Source of the DNA: Kiritimatiellia bacterium
Lineage (GTDB): Bacteria > Verrucomicrobiota > Kiritimatiellia > RFP12 > UBA1067
Direction of reading: 5' to 3'
Assembly (NCBI GenBank): GCA_017936245.1
Contig: JAGBFY010000153.1
Location: forward strand, 1 to 20,211
DNA length: 20,211 bases
The position numbers were made by a program, and so were the translations under genes. Positions 7,592 to 13,437 of the stretch are shown here, piece after piece (the first letter of the stretch is position 1; the number at the start of each line of letters is the position of its first letter). The notes under the pieces are model-generated. The model saw only the letters and a list, made by a program, of their open reading frames with translations, did no database searches and was not told the origin of the DNA.

Positions 7592-7617
7592 GGTGTTTTT
7601 TTTTTGTATTTTTTTTT
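7566..7617 (+). terminator. Weak terminator-like stretch with T10 and T7 runs
   Basis: CACCT (7568-7572) can pair with AGGTG (7591-7595), or CTCAC (7566-7570) with GTGAG (7588-7592), directly before T10 (7596-7605). A further T run follows after GTA. The stems are only five bases with an 18-base loop, so termination would be partial at best. It separates the regulator pair from the Tad2-like gene. Confidence 0.3.
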
Positions 7618-7622
7618 GATTT

Positions 7623-7642
7623 TGTGGTGACTACTCACCACA
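7623..7642. promoter_or_regulatory. Operator O3, extended palindrome TGTGGTGA-CTAC-TCACCACA
   Basis: The same 14-mer as O2 (7626-7639), here extended to eight-base perfect arms, about 50 bases before the ATG of the Tad2-like gene. No clear -35/-10 pair overlaps it, so it may act by looping to O2 or O1, or on a promoter I cannot see. It has no T run after it and is not a terminator. Confidence 0.7.
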
Positions 7643-7656
7643 ACAGGAAATAACGG

Positions 7657-7666
7657 GCCTTAAGGC
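7657..7666. repeat. 10-bp palindrome GCCTTAAGGC in the leader of the Tad2-like gene
   Basis: A perfect ten-base palindrome between operator O3 and the ribosome-binding site of the next gene. Short enough to be chance. Confidence 0.3.
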
Positions 7667-7691
7667 TCAATAAAACAAGAAAGGAAAAAAC

Positions 7692-8222
7692 ATGAAGTTC
7701 ATTAGACTGAACATGGTTGAAGCGGAGCCGATGAAGTTCGGAGAGTTCAAAGAGAAGTTCCCGAAGTCGGGCGGCGCGAATGTTGAGCGCGATGCGAACG
7801 ACGACGGTTACGTCATCACGTATCGCAAGGGCGAGGCGAACGAGTATGTTTCGTGGTGCCCGAAGGCGGAGTTCGATCTTGTGAGCCGTCCTACCGATGG
7901 ACTCAGCTTCGGGCTTGCCATCGAAGCGATGAAGTCGGGCAAGAAGGTCGCTCGGCGAGGATGGAACGGAAAGGGGATGTTTTTGTGGCTCAAGCCTGCG
8001 ACGACCATTAAGGCAGAGTGGTGCAAGGATGAAATGCTGAAGGGGCTTGTTGAGGCCAACGGAGGAGAGATCCTTGGGCTTGGTACGATTTGCATGTACA
8101 CGCATGATTCGTCTGAACGAAAGTTGTATTCTGACGAACCCTCGGGCCGTAAGGCGATTCTCACCGGCTGGGTTCCGTCTCAGTCAGATATGCTCTATGA
8201 CGATTGGGAGATTGTGGGATAA
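7692..8222 (+). CDS. DUF2829 / Tad2-like (Thoeris anti-defence) domain protein
   Basis: A 176-residue cytoplasmic protein with two parts. Residues 1-69 form a small beta-rich region typical of phage proteins of this class (EYVSWCPKAEF). Residues ~71-175 match DUF2829, now known as the Tad2-like domain: LSFGLAIEAMKSGKKVARRGWNGKGMF in two blocks (G90, W91, N92, G93), then W160-VPSQSDML-DDWE (S163, D166, D171, W172). Characterised Tad2 proteins bind and sequester the cyclic ADP-ribose signal of Thoeris immunity, so the expected role is blocking host Thoeris early in infection. AAAGGA precedes the ATG, and operator O3 lies in the leader. Family assignment is strong. Anti-Thoeris activity is inference, because many DUF2829 proteins are untested. 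Confidence 0.8.
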   Translation: MKFIRLNMVEAEPMKFGEFKEKFPKSGGANVERDANDDGYVITYRKGEANEYVSWCPKAEFDLVSRPTDGLSFGLAIEAMKSGKKVARRGWNGKGMFLWLKPATTIKAEWCKDEMLKGLVEANGGEILGLGTICMYTHDSSERKLYSDEPSGRKAILTGWVPSQSDMLYDDWEIVG

Positions 8223-8228
8223 GGATTT

Positions 8229-8281
8229 GCGGCGGGTGTTCTGTGTGGGTTGCCCTAAGACCTCTGATGAGCGCCCGCCGC
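8229..8281 (+). other. Strong hairpin in the leader of small membrane-protein genes
   Basis: GCGGCGGG (8229-8236) pairs perfectly with CCCGCCGC (8274-8281). The stem extends by U-G, G-C and U-G pairs to 11 bp around a 31-base loop that itself holds GGG-TTG-CCC. No U run follows, so it is not a classical terminator. It ends eight bases before the GAAAGG ribosome-binding site of the next gene, so an RNA processing, stability or translation-control element is possible. Confidence 0.5.
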
Positions 8282-8302
8282 GATATTTGAAAGGTTGAAC
8301 TG

Positions 8303-8440
8303 ATGAATCCGAAGATTTTTCCCAGTATGCTTATCGCGCTTGATGTTGCCGCGGGCGTAGTTTACGCGGTTGCCGGGGATTGGCGTCGGTCGATTTATTG
8401 GTTCGCTGCGGCTGTTCTTACGGCTACGGTTACTTACTGA
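8303..8440 (+). CDS. Small membrane protein
   Basis: A 45-residue protein. It starts MNPKIFPSMLIALDVAAGVVYAV, then a short GDWRRS loop, then IYWFAAAVLTATVTY, so two hydrophobic segments form a helical hairpin. GAAAGG lies eight bases before the ATG. Small proteins of this pattern are common in phage early regions, with unknown function. It follows the leader hairpin and is followed 12 bases later by another single-span protein. Confidence 0.7.
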   Translation: MNPKIFPSMLIALDVAAGVVYAVAGDWRRSIYWFAAAVLTATVTY

Positions 8441-8452
8441 AAGGATAAAGTT

Positions 8453-8671
8453 ATGACTCACAGAGATTTTGAGATGACTGAAGAAGAGCGTGCGATTGAG
8501 AAGAAGATTCGCCGCGAGAATATTAAAGAGGCTATCGGCGCTATTCTTTTCGCCGTTGGTATGGCTGCGCTTTTTATTCTTTATCTTTTCGCGACTCCCG
8601 ATCAGATGAGCGCGGAATGCGACTATCTGAAATATCAAATGCAGCAGGCGGTTGAAGCGCAGGGGAAGTAG
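8453..8671 (+). CDS. Small single-span membrane protein
   Basis: A 72-residue protein with a highly charged N-terminus (TEEERAIEKKIRREN). One membrane segment (residues ~28-47, AILFAVGMAALFILYLFA) is followed by a short soluble tail. AAAGGA lies about eight bases before the ATG. By the positive-inside rule the charged head is probably cytoplasmic. I do not recognise a family. Position among early genes argues against a lysis role. Confidence 0.65.
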   Translation: MTHRDFEMTEEERAIEKKIRRENIKEAIGAILFAVGMAALFILYLFATPDQMSAECDYLKYQMQQAVEAQGK

Positions 8672-8675
8672 GGCC

Positions 8676-9062
8676 ATGTCGCCGGCGGAAGTCAAAACAT
8701 ATCTTGCGCGTGAAGCGAAACGCGCATGGCCGAATGTGGCGAAGGCGAGCGATCTGCCTTATCCCGAATATTGGAAGGCGCAGACGAAGTGGCTTATCTT
8801 CCATTCGCCGCGGATCGGGAATATGTTGATGCTTAAACTGATAAGCGATTCCGTCATTGTCGCGCTTGAGGCCGAGAAAAAAGGCGTTGAGCCTGTGGCG
8901 AATGTTGTTCCTGAAGAGGTCAGGAAAATCTGGGAGAAGGTCGAAGAGGTTAAGAAGCGTGAGGCGTGGGATAATGCCGCAGAGCGAGCTGATGCCGTCA
9001 GGCGCAGATTTTCAAAGCCGATGAGCGGTTCGCGGATTCGTTATGCAGGGGGACTTTTATGA
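8676..9062 (+). CDS. Hypothetical phage protein
   Basis: A 128-residue soluble, mainly helical protein starting at ATG 8676 (MSPAEVKTYLAREAKR), with a GGGGAAG-like ribosome-binding site that overlaps the preceding gene. An in-frame TTG at 8652 lies inside the upstream gene and is less likely. Residues ~75-115 are charged and helix-forming (EEVRKIWEKVEEVKKREAW), and the C-terminus is basic. It overlaps the next gene through ATGA. No family recognised. A nucleic-acid or replication-accessory role is plausible from context only. Confidence 0.6.
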   Translation: MSPAEVKTYLAREAKRAWPNVAKASDLPYPEYWKAQTKWLIFHSPRIGNMLMLKLISDSVIVALEAEKKGVEPVANVVPEEVRKIWEKVEEVKKREAWDNAAERADAVRRRFSKPMSGSRIRYAGGLL

Positions 9063-9472
9063 GCGAGAGAGCCGAAGAGATTCAGGTGCGTCCCGCGAGC
9101 GAGATTTTCGGTCAGCGGGAGCGGCCGTACGATATGCGCTGGGGAACGCCGGAGCATGTTAAGGCTGAGTTCGGTATCGGCGTCAGCGTTCTTAAAAGCG
9201 CGTGGTTCAGCGGCTGGGTACGTGCGAGGCAGGGGAATTGGGAAAGCGACGACAAGCGCACGCAGTCGGTTTATTGTTTCGAGGATATTCATGGTTTTGT
9301 TGAGCGCGTCATGCACCGCGTGAGCGAGAATTACGCGAAGAAGTGGTGGACGGACGACAACGTTCAGCAGATGGCGGAGAAGTTGCCAGACGGGCCATAC
9401 CGCAGGCGTGTTGCCGCCGGCGGCGCCAAGGTGAGGAAAGACGGTTTTGAGAGATTGCCGCGTAAAGTTTAA
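9059..9472 (+). CDS. Putative excisionase/MerR-like helix-turn-helix protein
   Basis: A 137-residue protein, translationally coupled to the preceding gene by ATGA. Residues ~29-80 (TPEHVKAEFGIGVSVLKSAW, then a basic strand and YCFEDIHGFVERV) look like a winged helix-turn-helix. The first helix pair reads as in MerR/excisionase-type HTH_17 domains, with the wing ending in an 'FxxxDI' helix. The C-terminal ~40 residues are basic and probably flexible. It could be a DNA-binding regulator or recombination directionality factor. The fold is suggestive, not proven. Confidence 0.45.
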   Translation: MSERAEEIQVRPASEIFGQRERPYDMRWGTPEHVKAEFGIGVSVLKSAWFSGWVRARQGNWESDDKRTQSVYCFEDIHGFVERVMHRVSENYAKKWWTDDNVQQMAEKLPDGPYRRRVAAGGAKVRKDGFERLPRKV

Positions 9473-9490
9473 GAGAAGGAGACAAAAGGG

Positions 9491-9679
9491 ATGTCTACGA
9501 AGACAGAAGTGATTGTGATCCACGCGAAGATTGACCGCTCGTGGTATGATGGCTTGAGCACGCTTGCCGATGAGAACGAGGGATCGGTGCATTCCCAGGT
9601 TAAGATCGCCATTCGCGAGAGGCTCGAGAGAGCGAATCTGCTGAAGCGGCCGTGCGTCGCGAGAGCGGTGGCACAGTGA
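9491..9679 (+). CDS. Small ribbon-helix-helix-like protein
   Basis: A 62-residue protein with GAGAAGGAGA before its ATG. A strand (EVIVIHAKID) is followed by a helix (RSWYDGLSTLADEN), a short turn and a second helix (VHSQVKIAIRERLERANLL), which is the ribbon-helix-helix layout. It is a second such protein, about 2 kb from the first. It ends 35 bases before the clamp gene. It may be a regulator of the replication module; no operator copy lies near it. Confidence 0.55.
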   Translation: MSTKTEVIVIHAKIDRSWYDGLSTLADENEGSVHSQVKIAIRERLERANLLKRPCVARAVAQ

Positions 9680-9714
9680 TTTTTTTATCAACCCTAAAAA
9701 AAGGACGAAACGAA

Positions 9715-10821
9715 ATGAAAATCAAAGTACTACAGTCGGCGCTCGCTGAAGCGAATAAGATCATCCAGCCCATCATAGCGAGAGATCCGCTTTCAAAGTT
9801 CAACAAGGTGCGGTTTGATGTCGTCGGGCCGAACGTGACCTTGTGCGGAACGAACGGCGCCATTCAGATCGTGTGCCGCTTTACGGGGGAGACCGAGAAG
9901 GACGGCATTCTGACTCTGCCCGGGACTTATTTCAACCGTTTCGTCTCGGCATTGCCGCTGGGTGATGTGAAGATCGAACAAACAGGCAAGTCAAAGGTGA
10001 AGCTCATCGGGCGCGAGAACGTCAATTATTTGCTTCCAGTCGGCAAAGCAGAGGACTTTGCCATGATGAAAACGCTTGATAGCGGCGATAAAGTTGAATT
10101 TGACTTTTCGGCCGCGATTCTGCGCGAGATGCTGCGCAAAGTTATGTTCGCTATGTCGAAGGATGATTCGCGCCCGATGCTGATCAGCGTTTTCTTCGAA
10201 GGCAAAGACGGCAATGTGCAGATGACGGCGATAGACGGACGGCGCATGGCGCATGTCGAGAAGGAGTTAGAGTCTATCGAAGAGTTTGCACTTATCATTC
10301 CGGCGGAGACGGTGAAGATCATTTTTTCGCTGCTTGCGAAAGAAGATGATGCGGATATCGGTATTGCCGTCGGAGCGGAGCGCGTAAGCTTTACGGCGGC
10401 GTCGTGGCAGGTGTCCAGTACGGTTGTCGCCGGTAAATATCCAGCCTGGCGGAGAGTCGTCCCAGTGACCGTCGCGCATATGGCGAAGCTCAACCGCAAT
10501 ACGTTTCTCGAAGGTCTTGAGCGCGCGGCGCTTGCGGCAGACCAGGGGACGATGAGAGTCGTCGAGGTGAGGCTTGAGAGCGGCAAGGCCACGTTCGCGG
10601 CTGAAGACGGATTCACTTCCGCGCGGGTTGAAATACCGAATTGCGTCATTGAAGACGGTGCGGTCAAGACATTCAAGGTGGATCCGTATCTTGTCATTGA
10701 TGCGCTCAAGGCGATCGACGATGATTCGTTTACGCTCGAATTCAATGATGATGAGAGTCCGATAGTCCTTAAATGCTCCATTCCGTGGATCGCGGTTGTT
10801 ATGCCGATAAAGATGAAGTAG
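9715..10821 (+). CDS. dnaN: DNA polymerase III beta subunit, sliding clamp
   Basis: A 368-residue protein, the normal length of bacterial DnaN. The clamp dimer encircles DNA and tethers polymerase and other partners. Recognisable family features are the N-terminal strand (MKIKVLQSALAEA), FNRFVSALP, LLPVG, TAIDGRRMAHVE, VVAGKYPAWRRVVP, the third-domain ERAALAAD-type helix, and the C-terminal VVMPIKM, corresponding to the E. coli VVMPMRL end that lines the partner pocket. I chose ATG 9715 (AAAGGACG upstream) over an upstream in-frame start at 9652 that overlaps the previous gene. A full-length phage clamp is uncommon. No polymerase gene is visible, so it may recruit the host enzyme or compete with the host clamp. 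Assignment is firm; its working partners are inference. Confidence 0.93.
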   Translation: MKIKVLQSALAEANKIIQPIIARDPLSKFNKVRFDVVGPNVTLCGTNGAIQIVCRFTGETEKDGILTLPGTYFNRFVSALPLGDVKIEQTGKSKVKLIGRENVNYLLPVGKAEDFAMMKTLDSGDKVEFDFSAAILREMLRKVMFAMSKDDSRPMLISVFFEGKDGNVQMTAIDGRRMAHVEKELESIEEFALIIPAETVKIIFSLLAKEDDADIGIAVGAERVSFTAASWQVSSTVVAGKYPAWRRVVPVTVAHMAKLNRNTFLEGLERAALAADQGTMRVVEVRLESGKATFAAEDGFTSARVEIPNCVIEDGAVKTFKVDPYLVIDALKAIDDDSFTLEFNDDESPIVLKCSIPWIAVVMPIKMK

Positions 10822-10822
10822 G

Positions 10823-10850
10823 GATTAGTCGTTAGTGATTAGTCGTTAGT
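10823..10850. repeat. 14-bp perfect tandem repeat GATTAGTCGTTAGT
   Basis: Two head-to-tail copies (10823-10836, 10837-10850) fill the gap between the clamp stop codon and the AAAAAGGAGG ribosome-binding site of the PcfK-like gene. Probably a duplication by slippage, but it could also be a binding site. Confidence 0.8.
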
Positions 10851-10865
10851 AAAAAGGAGGATGCC

Positions 10866-11351
10866 ATGAGCGAAGAGAAGCGCGACTACGTGAAGGAAGC
10901 TTACGAGTGCTTTATTAAGAACGCCGAGGGACTGGATCCGACGGACCCCGTAAAGGCGGTGGAGGCGTACTTCGAGAAGAACGCCACTGATGAGCTTAAG
11001 GCCCGCTGCAAAGCCGAGGGCAAGGATGCTAAGAAGTGCTGGGAGTTTATTACCGCCGTTGCCCGTAAGGTCGGCGGGAACTGTCATATTGATCCTGGCG
11101 CGGTGTACGCGATGGCGATGCACTACTTCGAGGATGTGCCGGTTGATTGGAAGGGAGCAAAGGGTAAAGAGAAAAGTGGGAAGGTGGAAGTTGTCGACAA
11201 GGTAGATAAGAATGTCGATAAGAATGTTGATAAGCCGAAGTCGAAGGTGAAGAAGCCAGCGGCGAAGGTTAAGGCGAAGAAGGCGAGAGGAAGCCAGGGC
11301 TTTTTCTTTGAGCTTCTCGATGCGCCGGAAGAGGAAGGCGGTGCGCAATGA
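10866..11351 (+). CDS. PcfK-like protein (family of Cas9 inhibitor AcrIIA9)
   Basis: A 161-residue protein with an optimal AAGGAGG site. Residues ~30-97 match the PcfK-like family: VEAYFEKNATDELK, then a C/I-T-helix segment and GAVYAMAMHYFED. Next comes a Lys/Asp linker with three VDKN/P repeats (about 112-124), a basic PAAKVKAKKAR stretch, and a conserved-type end, SQGFFFELLD. PcfK genes usually sit beside PcfJ, as here: the two overlap by ATGA. Some family members, including AcrIIA9, inhibit Cas9; most are uncharacterised. The terminal QGFFF resembles a beta-clamp-binding motif (Q-x-x-hydrophobic-F), notable because the clamp gene is directly upstream. Family assignment is good. Cas9 inhibition and clamp binding are inference. 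Confidence 0.75.
   Translation: MSEEKRDYVKEAYECFIKNAEGLDPTDPVKAVEAYFEKNATDELKARCKAEGKDAKKCWEFITAVARKVGGNCHIDPGAVYAMAMHYFEDVPVDWKGAKGKEKSGKVEVVDKVDKNVDKNVDKPKSKVKKPAAKVKAKKARGSQGFFFELLDAPEEEGGAQ
11203..11238 (+). repeat. Three 12-bp in-frame repeats coding VDKN/VDKN/VDKP
   Basis: GTAGATAAGAAT, GTCGATAAGAAT and a diverged third unit lie in tandem in the linker of the PcfK-like gene. They lengthen the flexible charged tether without a frame change. Confidence 0.75.
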
Positions 11352-12946
11352 GCTTAACGAAGAAACAAGTTGCGGAGATTGTCGCGTTCGACTGGGTGCG
11401 GCGGACGGGCGGGGATTTCGACGGGCGGCGTTATGGCAGCATTACCGGCTCGAATGCGCCGCGCATGACAGAGGATTGGACGGAGTGCTATGGCGTTAAT
11501 CCCCAGGATAAACGCAATGGGATCGAGCGTAAGAAGGTCTGTCGCAAGACGCTGCGCTACAACTACATCATACCAGCCAGGACGCGCGACCCGAAAACGC
11601 GCGATGTGACGGTCGTGCATGTTGCGGTGAGGCTCGATCAGTATTACGTGCCGGTCGTCAAAGCTGTCGCTCGGTTTCATACGGCGACGGGAATTACCGA
11701 GATGCGCGATATGGACTACAAGGGCTTCGCGGGCTGGTGCGTGGAGTGGTCGAGCGCGGATTATCGCGGCAAGAAGCCGACGGGGCGCGCTCCCGCGCCC
11801 CGGCAGGCGAAAAGCGGCGCGTGGTGGGTTTTTAAGGATGGCAAAACGCTTGAGAAGTGGCATTATGGACGCGGGTATCATTTCCCGTATCACGAGACGA
11901 TCAATGTTGAGGCGCTTCAGGATACGTGCTTCAAGTATTGCCAGTATGCGGATTGCGGCACCGGCTTTACCGGGCTTGTCGATTGGCTTATGCTTTACCG
12001 CCAGGAGCCGAAGGTTGAGCATCTTGCAAAGGCGGGATGGTATGGACTTATCACGCCGACGGGACTTCAGGCGCTTAAGGACCGCAAGGTTTTCGACTGG
12101 ATGCGCACGCACACGAAGGAAGCGTCCAAGGAGCTTCGCGTCCAGTATCTCGTATGGGCGGCGAGGCACGGCAAGAGCCTCAAGAAGGCGGTGAAGTTCT
12201 TCGCCTTCAAGCGGAAGTTTACGCATGACATGTGGGGCGTGAATAACGCCATCGGGAGTCGCTGGCGAGAAGAGCATGGGACTTACGACGTCCCGCGCAA
12301 GGATAGTCTTAAGATCGATTGGTGGCGGCTTTATTCGATGTTCGGAAAGTGGAAGATTACCGAGTGCGAATATGTCAACTATCTTCAGGCTGCCGTCGAG
12401 GCGGGGTTTGACTGGCGAAACGACGGTACGCTTTATCCGCCGACGAAGGGCGGACGAGATGCGTTCATGGAGAGATACGAGCGGCTTGAAGCGCAAGTCG
12501 CCACCGAGGAGCGCAAGCGCGCGATCCGGAAGGATAAAGCGGAGCGCAAGCGGCTCAAGGCGCTTTTCGCCGAGCGCATGCCGGAGATCGAGATGTTCCA
12601 GAAGTCGCTTGAGCGCGTGAAGGCGCTCGAGGGCTGCGGATATAAGATTATACTCGCGAAGACTCAAGAGGAGCTTCTTGTCGAGGGCGTAAAGATGAAT
12701 AACTGCGTCGGTAACGGCGTTTATGGGCGCGGCATTCTCGAGGGTGACACGCTCATTCTGATGCTCAAGGGTGGAGACGGTAAGAGCTACTGCGACATTG
12801 AGATCGAGCGCTCGACCTGGAAGGTTCGCCAGTGCTACTTGAAGGGCAATCAGCTGCCGCCGGATGAGGTGCAGAAGCTCGCCAAGCGGATCGCGGCGGA
12901 ATTAAAGAAGATTTACAAGTTAAGCAAAAAGAGAAAGGCTGCTTAA
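11348..12946 (+). CDS. PcfJ-like protein
   Basis: A 532-residue soluble protein with start codon ATGA overlapping the PcfK stop. The C-terminal third carries the PcfJ signature: NNCVGNGVYG (C453), DTLILML, YCDIEI and VRQCYLKGNQ, a Cys-containing beta-rich domain. A basic helix precedes it (~375-420, KRAIRKDKAERKRLK). The N-terminal half has many W, Y and C residues, including a FKYCQYADCGTGF stretch. PcfJ was named on conjugative plasmid pCF10, and homologues are widespread in phages and mobile elements of gut bacteria. No biochemical activity is established to my knowledge. Its constant pairing with PcfK, and its position between clamp and primase-helicase, point to a replication or DNA-transfer role. 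That role is inference; family membership is fairly secure. Confidence 0.8.
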   Translation: MSLTKKQVAEIVAFDWVRRTGGDFDGRRYGSITGSNAPRMTEDWTECYGVNPQDKRNGIERKKVCRKTLRYNYIIPARTRDPKTRDVTVVHVAVRLDQYYVPVVKAVARFHTATGITEMRDMDYKGFAGWCVEWSSADYRGKKPTGRAPAPRQAKSGAWWVFKDGKTLEKWHYGRGYHFPYHETINVEALQDTCFKYCQYADCGTGFTGLVDWLMLYRQEPKVEHLAKAGWYGLITPTGLQALKDRKVFDWMRTHTKEASKELRVQYLVWAARHGKSLKKAVKFFAFKRKFTHDMWGVNNAIGSRWREEHGTYDVPRKDSLKIDWWRLYSMFGKWKITECEYVNYLQAAVEAGFDWRNDGTLYPPTKGGRDAFMERYERLEAQVATEERKRAIRKDKAERKRLKALFAERMPEIEMFQKSLERVKALEGCGYKIILAKTQEELLVEGVKMNNCVGNGVYGRGILEGDTLILMLKGGDGKSYCDIEIERSTWKVRQCYLKGNQLPPDEVQKLAKRIAAELKKIYKLSKKRKAA

Positions 12947-13219
12947 ATGAAGAAGTGGTGCATCATTACCATCGGAATCGTCTTCGGGGCGTTCGTGCAC
13001 ATAAAGGCGTACACATACCGCAACTGCGAGAACGCGAACAATGAGATTTCGCGCAACCGCAAGGAGATTGAACGGATTGTAAAAGAGCTCCGGGAAACGC
13101 AGGACTCTTTTGCCGCGGGCATGACGAACTCGTTCGGCCGAGTTTATGAAGAGCTTGACCGGCAGCGTTTCATGATCAAGGCCATCGGAAACACTCTCAA
13201 GTTCATTGAGGTGAAATAG
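12947..13219 (+). CDS. Small membrane-anchored coiled-coil protein
   Basis: A 90-residue protein whose ATG immediately follows the TAA of the PcfJ-like gene; its AGAAAGG ribosome-binding site lies inside that gene. An N-terminal hydrophobic segment (residues ~4-19, WCIITIGIVFGAFVHI) is followed by a long charged heptad-like helix (~30-65, NEISRNRKEIERIVKELRET). The segment could be an anchor or a signal sequence. No family recognised. It might place a replication or exclusion factor at the membrane. Confidence 0.6.
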   Translation: MKKWCIITIGIVFGAFVHIKAYTYRNCENANNEISRNRKEIERIVKELRETQDSFAAGMTNSFGRVYEELDRQRFMIKAIGNTLKFIEVK

Positions 13220-13236
13220 TTCCCGGTTAAAGCAGC

Positions 13237-13437
13237 ATGGACAGGGAAATGTACTGGTATATCGTCCGGACGGATTGCGGCACACGCAAGACGCTTGCGG
13301 TGAGCATGAAGAAGGCGGTGCGCAATGTGCGCTACCGTCTTGTCATGGATGACCGGAGCTACGACCGCCCACGGCCGAAAGATTTCGCTCAGATGCGTGA
13401 TATTGAAATAATCAGCATAGAAAGACTTCGAGCATGA
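13237..13437 (+). CDS. Small basic hypothetical protein
   Basis: A 66-residue protein with strand-helix-strand character (MYWYIVRTDCG, then KTLAVSMKKAVRNVRYRLV, then DIEIISIERL), perhaps a small alpha/beta fold. The ribosome-binding site is weak. ATG 13249 is an alternative start but has no better site. Its stop overlaps the primase-helicase start by ATGA, so it probably feeds ribosomes into that large gene. No family recognised. Confidence 0.5.
   Translation: MDREMYWYIVRTDCGTRKTLAVSMKKAVRNVRYRLVMDDRSYDRPRPKDFAQMRDIEIISIERLRA

Noticed and set aside
7623..7642. Operator O3 as a Rho-independent terminator
   Set aside because: The stem is good, but no T run follows on either strand, and the same core recurs at a promoter spacer.
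10026..10781. 251-codon open frame antisense to the clamp gene
   Set aside because: Serine-rich low-complexity translation opposite an unmistakable dnaN, with no start signal.
11354..12667. 437-codon open frame antisense to the PcfJ-like gene
   Set aside because: No ribosome-binding site, arginine/leucine-rich translation without domain patterns, and it mirrors a clear sense gene. GC-rich codon use of the sense strand produces such frames.
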